Below are positions 24,930 through 32,414 of a stretch of DNA of 49,041 nt, in pieces. The position numbers and the translations under genes are program-made. The stretch is from assembly GCA_036495485.1 (NCBI GenBank), contig DASXMU010000110.1, positions 1-49,041 on the forward strand, in the 5' to 3' direction. How positions within the stretch are numbered: position 1 is the stretch's first letter; the number at the start of each line of letters is the position of its first letter. The notes under the pieces are model-generated. The model was not told the origin of the DNA. It searched no databases and saw only the letters and a program-made list of their open reading frames with translations. This DNA is from PALSA-505 sp036495485. Its GTDB lineage: Bacteria; Actinomycetota; Actinomycetes; Streptosporangiales; Streptosporangiaceae.

Positions 24930-25267
24930 GGAGTGCTGCCGGTGGTGCGGGGCTGCAGGGCGGGGATGCCGGTCAGGGGAGTGCGGGCGGTGTCGAGGGC
25001 GTGCTGGGCTCTGAGGGCGCCGGCCCGGGTGAGTTTGTAGTAGCGGCGGCGCGGGCGGCCTTGTTCGGCGGGGTCAGTGTCTTCCCAGCGGGATTCGAGC
25101 CAGCCCCAGCCTTCGAGGCGGGCCAAGATCGGGTGGATCGTGCCGGAGGGCAGCCCGGCCTCGGTGCAGATCTGCAGGCCGTACATCTCCTGGCTGGGGT
25201 CGGCCAGCAGTGCCCGCAGCACAAGCTGCACCGGCAACGTCATCTTCGGGCCCGCCTGCTTGCTCAC
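24926..25267 (-). CDS. PadR family transcriptional regulator
   Basis: A 113-residue winged-helix protein of the same short PadR type as the one at 21.75 kb: MTLPVQLVLRALLADP, MYGLQICTEAGLPSGTIHPILARLEGWGW (key words YGLQI, GTIHPILARLE), and RRRYYKLTRAG. GTG 25267 lies two bases from a perfect inverted repeat; ATG 25243 is an alternative start. A leaderless message or a hidden ribosome site inside the palindrome is possible. PadR proteins repress their own promoter and a neighbouring gene until a small molecule binds. The downstream overlapping partner is a 56-residue protein. Confidence 0.88.
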   Translation of the reverse strand: MSKQAGPKMTLPVQLVLRALLADPSQEMYGLQICTEAGLPSGTIHPILARLEGWGWLESRWEDTDPAEQGRPRRRYYKLTRAGALRAQHALDTARTPLTGIPALQPRTTGSTP

Positions 25268-25269
25268 AC

Positions 25270-25302
25270 TCTAACTCTACCAAGGGCCTAGGTAGAGTTA
25301 GA
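25270..25302. promoter_or_regulatory. Perfect 12-base inverted repeat, candidate PadR operator
   Basis: TCTAACTCTACC (25270-25281) and GGTAGAGTTAGA (25291-25302) are exactly complementary, separated by AAGGGCCTA. The site ends two bases before the second padR gene (minus strand). Length, symmetry and position fit a dimeric PadR autoregulatory operator; it is too close to the start codon to be a terminator of the upstream gene. Confidence 0.7.
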
Positions 25303-25367
25303 CCTTCTTGGGCGAGATCGCGCCGGGAACAAGACACCAGTCGGCGGGGCGGCGGGGTCGGGCTTGG

Positions 25368-25853
25368 TCAGTGGGGCGCGGTAACTGGCTTGGTGAGGCG
25401 GATGCCTTCTTCGGCGAAGCCGAGGGCGGTGTAGCAGGCGCGGGCTGGGGTGTTGGCGGCGCCGGTTTCCAGGGTGATGAATGGCCTGCCTCGGGTGGCT
25501 GCCCAGGTTTCGGCTGCTTGCATGAGCTGGCGGGCTATGCCGTGGCGTTCCCAGGCTGGGGCGACTGCCATCTCGCCGATGTAGGTGTCGATCTGGCCGG
25601 AGAAGTGGGACTGCTCCCAGGCGGTGATGAAGCCGACGACCTGGGTGTCTGCGGTTGCTACGTAGAAGATGCGGTCGTCGTCTGTGGCTTTGCCGGCGGA
25701 GTCGCGGACCCAATTATGGACTGCGGTTAGGACGGCTTGGAGGTCGCGCCAGGGGGCTACGCCTTCGGTTAGGCGGGGGGCCAGGGCCATGACGGCTTCG
25801 CGGTCTGCGTCTTGGTAGGGGCGGATTTGGGCAGCTGCCACTTGTTGCGTCAT
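25368..25853 (-). CDS. GNAT family N-acetyltransferase
   Basis: A 161-residue acetyltransferase of the GCN5-related fold. IRPYQDADREAVMAL opens strand 1, and the acetyl-CoA pyrophosphate loop is in VAPAWERHGIARQLMQAAE (Q/RxxGxA version E-R-H-G-I-A); LETGAANTPARACYTALGFAEEG is motif B (key words ARACYTALGF). It should transfer acetyl from acetyl-CoA to an amine; the substrate is unknown. The gene stands alone upstream of the padR operon on the same strand. Confidence 0.85.
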   Translation of the reverse strand: MTQQVAAAQIRPYQDADREAVMALAPRLTEGVAPWRDLQAVLTAVHNWVRDSAGKATDDDRIFYVATADTQVVGFITAWEQSHFSGQIDTYIGEMAVAPAWERHGIARQLMQAAETWAATRGRPFITLETGAANTPARACYTALGFAEEGIRLTKPVTAPH

Positions 25854-25920
25854 GGCGTCAGTGTGTCAGGGGCACCGTTCGGTATGAAACAAGATTTCGA
25901 ATTTCGATATTTATCTCGGA

Positions 25921-25963
25921 TTTAAATAAAAAGGAACCGCCCGGTTCGGGGCCGGGCGGTTCC
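25921..25963 (-). terminator. Intrinsic terminator for the exported-protein gene
   Basis: GGAACCGCCCGG (25933-25944) and CCGGGCGGTTCC (25952-25963) form a perfect 12-pair stem with a 7-base loop. Read on the minus strand it is followed by TTTTTATTTAAA (25921-25932), so it terminates transcription arriving from the gene that ends at 25984. It is the only classic stem plus T-run I see in the window. Confidence 0.9.
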
Positions 25964-25983
25964 AGCTGTTGTGAATGTGAGGC

Positions 25984-26607
25984 TCAGGGACCTTTGATGG
26001 TCTGGCCCGGGGTGATCTTGTAGCTGCCGGTGAAGGCGGACTTGTCGCCGCTCTTGATCAGGCCGAAGCAACCGTTGACATTGTAGATGTGCAGGTTACC
26101 GCCCGAGGCAAGGATCTTCAGGACGTGGGTCCCGTTGGTGTAGGTCCCAGCCACCATACCGTTGTTGGCGGTTGCCTTCGTTCCGTCTATGGTCGCCTTA
26201 CAGCCGCTGCCAGTGAGTGTGGCGTGAATGCCGGTCAGCGTGCCGTGCGTTACGCCGGACTTGAAGGACTTGGCGTTCAGATGCCAGGGCAGGTGTGCGG
26301 TCTTGACCGTGAAGGTCAGGCCCAGCGGGCCCTTGCAGTTGCTGAACGAAACCATCTTGATCGAGGCGATGCCGTTGCCGGACAGGCCCTTGCCCTTCTT
26401 GACGGTGCCACCCGCCTTGGACGACGCGCAGGTGAGCTTGGTGTGCGTCGATGAGTCCTGGAGCGTGGTCGTGCCCGCCTTGCCGGTGATGTTCCCCCCA
26501 GGTGAGACGGACCAGCCTCCGGCTGCGAAGGCCTGACCGGCGCTGAGGCCGATGGTGGCCACAGTCGCGACGCTCGCGAACAGGATGCTTCCCGAGCGTT
26601 TCCACAT
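25984..26607 (-). CDS. Exported protein of unknown function
   Basis: Start ATG 26607 (MWKRSGSIL) has GGGAGGAG about 12 bases upstream; the frame is open 23 codons earlier without a ribosome site. The 207-residue product has a clear Sec signal peptide: basic n-region, hydrophobic core (ILFASVATVATIGLSAG) and an AFA cleavage site before GGWSV. The mature part is Gly/Thr/Ser/Lys-rich, likely all beta, with four cysteines (TCASS, NCKGP, GCKAT, GCFGL) that could form two disulfides. I do not recognise a named family; similar small secreted beta-proteins are common in actinomycetes. It is monocistronic with its own terminator. Confidence 0.75.
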   Translation of the reverse strand: MWKRSGSILFASVATVATIGLSAGQAFAAGGWSVSPGGNITGKAGTTTLQDSSTHTKLTCASSKAGGTVKKGKGLSGNGIASIKMVSFSNCKGPLGLTFTVKTAHLPWHLNAKSFKSGVTHGTLTGIHATLTGSGCKATIDGTKATANNGMVAGTYTNGTHVLKILASGGNLHIYNVNGCFGLIKSGDKSAFTGSYKITPGQTIKGP

Positions 26608-26901
26608 GGATAACCAACTCCTCCCTATGTTGGTATATCTGCGGCCTGGTACCCGGGAGGACTGGGGGCGAAACATCGCCGGTCTGGATTTCTGGCCGAT
26701 CGGCGGGTCCGGGACAATCGCCGGTATGGACGAACTGCCTGAGCTAGTTGGCCGGGCCTGCGCTCTCGCTGGGCGGCTGGGCTGAGGTCAGACTGGCGTA
26801 GCGCGCGGCGAGATGCATGCCCGGTTAGATCATCCTTGCGGCGGACCGGCTACATCGCGTGGCCGACGCCGTGGCGTGCTGGCGGGAGCGACAATAGGCG
26901 A

Positions 26902-27388
26902 GTGAATGCCGACAGGCCGGTGACGGCCCTGGACCGGCTGCGTGAGGTGCTGGCCTTCGCCCGGTCGGCCGACTCCCGGGTGACGCTGACCAGGCGCGCC
27001 GTGCTCATCGACTGTGTCATCGCCGCAGTCGTCCTAGCGGTGTCCCTGCTCACCGTGCAATTGGCCTACTCCGGCCAGGGCACGGCGATCCTCGGCTATT
27101 CCATCCATCACCCGGCGGCTGGTCGAACGGTTCGCTCCCGAGCCGGGCAGCCCGCCGGCGGTGCCCCGCGACCTGTCCGGGCTGACGCCGCGCGAGCTCG
27201 AGGTGCTGCGGCTGCTGGCCCGGGGGCTGAGCAACGCCGAGCTGGCCGCCGAGCTGACCCTCAGTGAGGCGACGGTGAAGACCCACGTCGTCCGGATCCT
27301 CAGCAAGCTCCAGCTGCGCGACCGGGTGCAGGCCGTCGTCCTCGCCTACGAGACCGGGCTGGCCGGTCCCGGCCATGCTGACCGATGA
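26902..27388 (+). pseudogene. Deletion-fused remnant of a two-component kinase and response regulator
   Basis: GTG 26902 begins a kinase-like N-terminus (DRLREVLAFARSADSR, then the first transmembrane helix AVLIDCVIAAVVLAVSLL) that breaks off around 27090. From about 27104, in another frame, the sequence becomes the linker and output domain of a NarL-type regulator: PSITRRLVERFAPEPG, then LTPRELEVLRLLARGLSNAELA and TVKTHVVRILSKLQLRDRVQ, ending at the stop at 27388. The kinase catalytic core and the receiver domain are missing between them. The simplest reading is one deletion removing the 3' part of a kinase gene and the 5' part of its regulator gene. GTG 27161 could still express a 75-residue HTH protein. 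An intact paralogous pair lies at 30.1-32.1 kb. Confidence 0.75.
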
Positions 27389-27449
27389 CACATCGGCTGC
27401 GGTTCGCTCGTCACTATCGTGATGGGAGCGCGATCAAGGGGATGTGCCG

Positions 27450-28334
27450 GTGGATGAGGGTAACTCGCTGGCTGGGCGGTTCGAGGAGAACCGCGGCCGG
27501 CTGCGGGCTGTGGCGTACCGGATGCTGGGTTCGCTGAGCGAGGCCGACGACGCGGTGCAGGAGGCGTGGCTGCGGCTCAGCCGGTCCGGCGCCGACGGGC
27601 TGGACAACCTGCCCGGCTGGCTGACCACGGTCGTCGCGAGAATATGCCTGGACATGCTGCGCTCACGCAAGTCGCGGCGGGAGGACCCGCTGGAGTCGTG
27701 GCTGCCCGATCCCGTGGTGAGCCTTGAGGACAGGGCCGGTCCCGAGGACCAGGTGCTGCTCGCCGACTCGGTCGGCCTGGCCCTGCTGGTGGTGCTGGAA
27801 ACGCTGGGACCCGCCGAGCGGCTGGCCTTCGTGCTGCACGATATGTTCGGCGTTCCGTTCGACGAGATCGCCCCGCTGGTCGGCCGCTCGCCGAACGCGG
27901 CCAGGCTGCTGGCCAGCCGGGCCCGCCGCCGGGTGCACGGCGCGGCACCGGGGCCCGACGCCGGCCTGGCCAAGCAGCGCGAGGTGGTGGACGCCTTCTT
28001 CGCCGCCTCGCGCGATGGCGACTTCGAGGCGCTGATGGCGGTGCTCGACCCGGACATCGTGATCCGGGCCGACTACGGCGACGCGCCGGTCGGCCTGCCC
28101 TCGGTGGTGCGGGGCGCGGCGGCCGTGGCCAGCAACGCGCTCAGCTACTCCAGGCTCGCCCAGTACGTGCGGCCCGCGGTGATCAACGGGGCGGCCGGGG
28201 TCGTCGTGGTGCGGAACGGGCGGCCGTTCACGGTCATGGCCTTCACGGTCCGGCAGGGCAAGATCGCCGAGATCGACGTGATCGGCGGCCGGAAGCGGCT
28301 GAGCCAGCTCGAACTGACCATGCTGGCGGACTGA
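27450..28334 (+). CDS. ECF41-type RNA polymerase sigma factor with SnoaL-like C-terminus
   Basis: AAGGGG at 27437-27442 best fits GTG 27450 (GTG 27444 is too close), giving 294 residues. Sigma region 2 is FEENRGRLRAVAYRMLGSLSEADDAVQEAWLRL and region 4 is LGPAERLAFVLHDMFGVPFDEIAPLVGRSPNAARLLASRARRR (key words AFVLHDMFG, EIAPLVGRS). About 110 further residues form the SnoaL/NTF2-like domain typical of the ECF41 (SigJ-like) group (VVDAFFAASRDGDFEALMAVLDPD), which modulates sigma activity in place of a separate anti-sigma factor. ECF41 sigmas often control carboxymuconolactone decarboxylases or oxidoreductases; none is adjacent here. It converges with the ECF42 gene, 11 bases apart. Confidence 0.92.
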   Translation: MDEGNSLAGRFEENRGRLRAVAYRMLGSLSEADDAVQEAWLRLSRSGADGLDNLPGWLTTVVARICLDMLRSRKSRREDPLESWLPDPVVSLEDRAGPEDQVLLADSVGLALLVVLETLGPAERLAFVLHDMFGVPFDEIAPLVGRSPNAARLLASRARRRVHGAAPGPDAGLAKQREVVDAFFAASRDGDFEALMAVLDPDIVIRADYGDAPVGLPSVVRGAAAVASNALSYSRLAQYVRPAVINGAAGVVVVRNGRPFTVMAFTVRQGKIAEIDVIGGRKRLSQLELTMLAD

Positions 28335-28345
28335 ACGGCCCGGAG

Positions 28346-29623
28346 TCAGAGGCTGGCGCGGCGGCCTTCGAGGAAGGCGCGCTCGGCGCCGTTGGCTGCC
28401 CGGGTGATAGCGGCGTCGTAGGCGGCCGCCGCCTCTGCCCGGCGGCCGAGCCTGCGCAGCAGGTCAGCCCGGGTCGAGTGGTACAGGTGGTAGCCGTCCA
28501 GGCTGAGCTGGCCGGTCGCCTCCAGTGCGGCGGCCGGGCCGTGCACCTCGGCGACGGCGACGCACCGGTTGAGCGCGACGACCGGCGTCGGCATGATCGC
28601 GAACAGCTGGTCGTACAGCGCCAGTATCTGCCGCCAGTCGGTCCGCCCGGCGGTATTTTCTTGGCCGGAAAGATGCCCTACTGTACTTTCTTGGCCGGAA
28701 AGACGCCCTACGGCGGTGGCGTCGCTGTGCACGGCGTTGATGGCGGCCTGGAGCTGGTACGGTCCCGGCTGGTTGCGGCGCAGGCAGGCCCGCACCAGAT
28801 CCTGGCCCTCGGCCACCATGGCCCGGTCCCACCGGCTGCGGTCCTGGTCGGCGAGCAGCACCAGGGCGCCGCCTGGCCCGGTTCGTGCGTCGCGGCGCGC
28901 GCCGATCAGCAGCAGGAGGGCGAGCAGCCCGGCGACCTCGGGTTCGTCCGGCATCAGGGCGGCCAGCAGCCGGGCCAGCCGGATGGCCTCGGCGCACAGC
29001 TCGGGCCGGTCCAGGCCGTCGCCCGCCGAGGCGGTGTAGCCCTCGTTGAAGACGAGGTAGACGACCGCGAGCACATGGGGCAGCCGGTCGGGCAGCTCGG
29101 CATCCCCGGGCACCCGGTACGGGATCCCGGCGGCCCGGATCTTCCGCTTGGCCCGGACCAGGCGCTGGGCGATCGTCGCCTCGGGCAGCAGGAACGCGCG
29201 GGCGATCTCCGGGGTCTGCAGCCCGGCGATCAGCCGCAGGGTCAGAGCGATCTGCGCCTCCGCCGCGAGGGCGGGGTGACAGCACGTGAAGATCAGCCGC
29301 AGCCGGTCGTCGTGCACCGGTCCCACCCCCTCCGGTGGTTCGGCGTCAAGGGTGAGCAGGGCCGCCTGGGTCTCGCGGCTGTAACGGGAGGACTCCCGGC
29401 GCAGCCGGTCCAGCGCCTTGTTGCGGGCCGTGGTGACGATCCAGCCGCCCGGGTTGGGCGGCACCCCGGTCGCGGGCCAGCGCTCGGCGGCCACCGCGAA
29501 GGCCTCCTGGACCGCCTCTTCAGCGATGTCGATATCGCCGAAGAAACGGACCAGGGTCGCCACCGCGCGCCCGCCGCTGTCCCGGTAAGCCCGTTCCAGG
29601 GCGGCCGCGTCCGCACTGGGCAC
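28346..29623 (-). CDS. ECF42-type RNA polymerase sigma factor with TPR-like C-terminus
   Basis: A 425-residue sigma factor starting at GTG 29623. The N-terminal sigma-2 region is ALERAYRDSGGRAVATLVRFFGDIDIAEEAVQEAFAVA (key words VRFFGD, AEEAVQEAF) and sigma-4 is IALTLRLIAGLQTPEIARAFLLPEATIAQRLVRAKRKI (key words TPEIARAFL, IAQRLVRAK). Then comes the long helical domain of the ECF42 group (VYLVFNEGYTAS, LAALMPDEPEVAGLLALLLL, WRQILALYDQL). A 10-residue tandem repeat (VGRLSGQES, VGHLSGQEN), encoded by two copies of the interspersed DNA repeat, is inserted in frame between INAVHSDA and TDWRQILALYDQL, which are normally close. ECF42 genes usually sit beside DGPF/YCII genes, as here; the C-terminal domain is required for activity in studied members. 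Confidence 0.9.
   Translation of the reverse strand: MPSADAAALERAYRDSGGRAVATLVRFFGDIDIAEEAVQEAFAVAAERWPATGVPPNPGGWIVTTARNKALDRLRRESSRYSRETQAALLTLDAEPPEGVGPVHDDRLRLIFTCCHPALAAEAQIALTLRLIAGLQTPEIARAFLLPEATIAQRLVRAKRKIRAAGIPYRVPGDAELPDRLPHVLAVVYLVFNEGYTASAGDGLDRPELCAEAIRLARLLAALMPDEPEVAGLLALLLLIGARRDARTGPGGALVLLADQDRSRWDRAMVAEGQDLVRACLRRNQPGPYQLQAAINAVHSDATAVGRLSGQESTVGHLSGQENTAGRTDWRQILALYDQLFAIMPTPVVALNRCVAVAEVHGPAAALEATGQLSLDGYHLYHSTRADLLRRLGRRAEAAAAYDAAITRAANGAERAFLEGRRASL
28656..28715. repeat. Tandem pair of the interspersed repeat inside the ECF42 gene
   Basis: Two copies, GGCCGG cores at 28663 and 28693, exactly 30 bases apart. They read TTCTTGGCCGGAAAGATGCC followed by CTACTG, and TTCTTGGCCGGAAAGACGCC followed by CTACGGC. 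Because the period is a multiple of three, the reading frame of the sigma gene (minus strand) is kept and 20 or more extra residues are encoded. Confidence 0.8.
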
Positions 29624-29626
29624 TGG

Positions 29627-29983
29627 CTACTCCACTGGGCCTTCCTGGAACGGCCGCACCTCGACCGGCAGGCCACAGGCGACCGAACCCTTGGCGGCCC
29701 AGTCGAGGGCGGCGTCCAGGTCGGCGGCCTTGATGATCCAGAAGCCGCCAAGCTGCTCCTTGGTCTCGGTGAACGGCCCGTCGGTGGTGACGACCTGGCC
29801 GCCCTGCGCCCGGACCACGGTGGCCGTGGACGCCGGGTGCAGGCCACCGGCGAACACCCAGGCCCCGGCGGACTGGAGTTCGCTGTTGAACGCGTCGACC
29901 AGCCCGTAGCTGCGCTGCATCTCCTCTTCCGACATGCCGGTGTCACCCTCGGCGTGGTGAACGGCCAGCAGGTACTCCTTCAT
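29627..29983 (-). CDS. DGPF/YCII-domain protein, ECF42 partner
   Basis: ATG 29983 (MKEYLLAVHHAEG) has GGAGGGAG upstream; a frame extension to 29998 adds five residues only. The 118-residue protein contains the diagnostic TTDGPFTETKEQLGGFWII segment and ends in a VEVRPF strand, a dimeric ferredoxin-like (YCII/DGPF) fold. Such proteins are conserved neighbours and likely targets of ECF42 sigmas; their biochemical role is not established. It lies 3 bases before the sigma gene, probably in one transcript. Confidence 0.9.
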   Translation of the reverse strand: MKEYLLAVHHAEGDTGMSEEEMQRSYGLVDAFNSELQSAGAWVFAGGLHPASTATVVRAQGGQVVTTDGPFTETKEQLGGFWIIKAADLDAALDWAAKGSVACGLPVEVRPFQEGPVE

Positions 29984-30099
29984 CGGTTCTCCCTCCACCG
30001 GGCCAGCCCATGCCGGCCTCTCGCCCTAGTCACGAACGTCCCCGGCCAGAATCGACACCCCGCCGGAAAATCTTTGCGCAGCCCGCTGGGGTAGTCCGG

Positions 30100-30780
30100 T
30101 CACGGCGGGGTCTGGGCCCGTTCGCCGGGGGTGACCAGGCCGCTTTCGTAGGCCATGACGACGAGCTGGGCGCGGTCGCGGGCGTTGAGCTTGGTCATGA
30201 TGCGGCTGACGTGGGTCTTGGCGGTGAGCGGGCTGAGGAACAGGCGGGCCGCGATCTCGTCGTTGGACAGGCCGGCCGCCACCAGGGTGAGCACCTCGCG
30301 CTCGCGCTCGGTGAGGGCGGTCAGCTCCACGCCTGGAGTGCGCGGGCGCTGCGGCCGGCTGGCGATGTCGGTGATCAGCCGCCGGGTGACGCTGGGCGAC
30401 AGCAGGGCGTCGCCACGGGCGGCGACCCTGACCGCCTGCAGCAGCTCGGCTGGCTCGGTGTCCTTGACCAGGAAGCCGCTGGCCCCGGCGTGCAGGGCCT
30501 GGTAGACGTACTCGTCGGACTCGAAGGTGGTGAGGATGACGACCTTCACGCCGGCCAGATCGTCGTCGGCCGCGATCTGCCGGGTGGCCTCCAGGCCGTC
30601 GACGTTGGGCATCCTGATGTCCATCAGGACGATGTCGGCGCGCTCGGTGCGGGCCAGCCTGACAGCCTCGGCTCCGTCGGTGGCCTCGCCCACCACCTCG
30701 ATGTCGTCGGCCGTGTCCAGGATGAGGCGGAACCCGGCCCGGATCAGGGCCTGGTCGTCGGCGAGCAGCACACGGATCAT
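30100..30780 (-). CDS. NarL/LuxR-type response regulator
   Basis: A 226-residue regulator. The receiver domain has acidic pocket residues (LLADDQALIRAG), the phosphorylatable Asp in IVLMDIRMPNVDGLEATR, the Thr/Ser in VVILTTFESDEY and Lys in GFLVKDTEP. The C-terminal LuxR helix-turn-helix is LTEREREVLTLVAAGLSNDEIAARLFLSPLTAKTHVSRIMTKL (key words LTEREREVL, TAKTHVSRI). Its ATG overlaps the kinase stop (ATGA), so the pair is co-translated. It belongs to the large actinobacterial HisKA_3/NarL class; the signal and regulon are unknown. Confidence 0.95.
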   Translation of the reverse strand: MIRVLLADDQALIRAGFRLILDTADDIEVVGEATDGAEAVRLARTERADIVLMDIRMPNVDGLEATRQIAADDDLAGVKVVILTTFESDEYVYQALHAGASGFLVKDTEPAELLQAVRVAARGDALLSPSVTRRLITDIASRPQRPRTPGVELTALTEREREVLTLVAAGLSNDEIAARLFLSPLTAKTHVSRIMTKLNARDRAQLVVMAYESGLVTPGERAQTPP

Positions 30781-32105
30781 GCGTGGTTCGTCCCTTCGGT
30801 GACCGGAGCCGGGCCGACCCGTTCGGGATCAGCCTGTTCGGGATCAGCCTGTTCGGGATCAGCCTGTTCGGGATCAGCCTGTTCGGGATCAGCCTGTCCC
30901 GGGGCGGCTGGCCCGGAGGTGTGGCCGCCGAGGGGGAGCTGGGCCGCGACGCGGAAGCCGCCGCCCGGTGCCGGGCCGGTCTGCAGGGTGCCGCCCACCG
31001 AGGCGGCACGTTCGCGCATCCCGGTCAGGCCGTGGCCGCCACCGGATGCGGTCCCGGCCGGCGGCGCGCCCAGGCCGGTGTCGGTGACCTCGATCGCCAG
31101 CTGGCCGGCCGTGTAGCCGAGCGACACGGTGGCGGTGGCCGGGCCGGCGTGCCTGATGGCGTTGGTCAGCGACTCCTGGACGATCCGGTAGGCGGCCAGG
31201 TCGACCGCTGGCGGGACCGGCCGCCGGGTTCCGGTCACCGACAGGGTGGTCTTCAGGCCGGCCCGCGAGGTGCTGGCGATCAGCGCGTCCATCTGGGCCA
31301 GGCCGGGGGCCGGCAGGCGTGCGTCCGGCTCGTCGGCCTGGCGCAGCACGTTGAGGATGGCCCGCAGCTCGCGCAGGCCGTCCTTGCTGGCACCCCGGAT
31401 GGCCTGCAGCGCTTCGGTGGCCACCTCGGGACGCTCGGCGGCAACGTGGATCGCCGCGCCGGCCTGGACGTTGATGGTGGCCATGGTGTGCGCGACCACG
31501 TCGTGCAGCTCGCGGGCGATGCGCAGCCGTTCCTCGTCGATCCGGCGCTGGGCCGCGTCGTCGGCGCGGGCCTGCATCGAGGCGGCGAAGGCCCGGCGGT
31601 TGGCCACCGCGATCCCGCCGAACAGAGCGGCCGCGACCATCGCGGGAATAAAGTCGAACCCGCCGCCGAAGGTGCCGAACGGGTTCCGTATCGCAGTGCC
31701 GGCCAGCAGCGCGACCAGCGTCACCGTCGCCCAGCTCACCGCCCGGCGGACGCTGACCGTGGACGTCACCGCGTACAGGGCCACGGCCGGGGAGAGCAGG
31801 GCGGCGCCGTTGACGTAGCCGAGCAGGCTGTAGGCCAGCACGGCCGCGATGCTCACACACAGCACGGGCACCGGGTGCCGGCGGCGCCAGATCAGCGCCA
31901 GGCCGGCGACCGCGACCAGCAGAAAAGCGGAAGATGGGGTATAGGGCACCGGGTGCCCGCTGACGATCTTGTCCGACACCTGCCGTGGGTGTGCCTCGCC
32001 GTAGGAGCCGATCAGCGTCAGGGCGGTCACGAGGAGGGCCTGGATCACTTCCCGTGCGCGGATTCCCCGCCACCACTGCCACCAGGCTGCCGCGCCGCTG
32101 TCCAT
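30777..32105 (-). CDS. HisKA_3-type sensor histidine kinase with minisatellite-encoded tail
   Basis: I choose ATG 32105 (MDSGAAAWW); the 102 codons further upstream overlap the A/T-rich promoter region. The 442-residue protein has about six transmembrane helices in the first ~200 residues, the phospho-acceptor H-box in LRIARELHDVVAHTMATI, and an ATP-binding domain with TDTGLGAPP and GGGHGLTGMRERAASVGG. The C-terminal ~30 residues are a low-complexity tail of repeated EQADP units, encoded by five exact copies of a 15-base repeat. This family senses membrane or small-molecule stress and phosphorylates the partner NarL regulator, whose gene overlaps the stop. Confidence 0.93.
   Translation of the reverse strand: MDSGAAAWWQWWRGIRAREVIQALLVTALTLIGSYGEAHPRQVSDKIVSGHPVPYTPSSAFLLVAVAGLALIWRRRHPVPVLCVSIAAVLAYSLLGYVNGAALLSPAVALYAVTSTVSVRRAVSWATVTLVALLAGTAIRNPFGTFGGGFDFIPAMVAAALFGGIAVANRRAFAASMQARADDAAQRRIDEERLRIARELHDVVAHTMATINVQAGAAIHVAAERPEVATEALQAIRGASKDGLRELRAILNVLRQADEPDARLPAPGLAQMDALIASTSRAGLKTTLSVTGTRRPVPPAVDLAAYRIVQESLTNAIRHAGPATATVSLGYTAGQLAIEVTDTGLGAPPAGTASGGGHGLTGMRERAASVGGTLQTGPAPGGGFRVAAQLPLGGHTSGPAAPGQADPEQADPEQADPEQADPEQADPERVGPAPVTEGTNHA
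30821..30895. repeat. Five perfect 15-base tandem repeats
   Basis: GTTCGGGATCAGCCT repeated five times without a mismatch at 30821-30895, with partial units on either side. On the minus strand it encodes (ADPEQ)n at the end of the histidine kinase. Perfect identity implies recent expansion or ongoing slippage; the 15-base unit preserves the reading frame. Confidence 0.95.
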
Positions 32106-32414
32106 TTGCACAGCGTAGGCGGGGTTGCGCGGCGGGGCATCCTCCCGGGGTTGACGGCCGGGTACTCGCCCGGGAGTAACCGGCGGTCCACCGGGTACGC
32201 GCCTGGCCGGCGCGCTGGCGATGGCTGGCGGAAGGGCCCACGATACGCTGGCGACGCTGACCGACGGCGGCTGTATCTCCCTTCCGCTGAGTCCGCGCTC
32301 TCCATCCATTTCTTTTAAAATTATTTTGTTAACGGAAAAGTGCCCACCTGGCCCATTCGCTGACCCGGACAACTGCATATCCCACATGTCTGAGGCCGGT
32401 GGTACGCTCATCTT
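32106..32414. promoter_or_regulatory. Divergent intergenic region between the kinase and the AbrB/PIN pair
   Basis: The 309-base gap contains a strongly A/T-rich stretch (32300-32340, including TTTTAAAATTATTTTGTTAA) unlike the rest of the window. TACGCT at 32403-32408 lies six bases before ATG 32415 and may be the -10 of a leaderless transcript. CTCAT and ATGAG (32407-32419, 3-base spacer) form an inverted repeat over the start codon, a plausible autoregulatory site for the AbrB-type antitoxin. No gene is seen here. Confidence 0.45.

Noticed and set aside
26727..26786. 19-codon frame (MDELPELVGRACALAG)
   Set aside because: Too short and without context; could be a decayed gene start but nothing supports it.
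28656..30895. CRISPR array in the tandem repeats at 28656 and 30821
   Set aside because: Units are directly adjacent with no unique spacers, and both lie inside coding genes; no cas genes are present.
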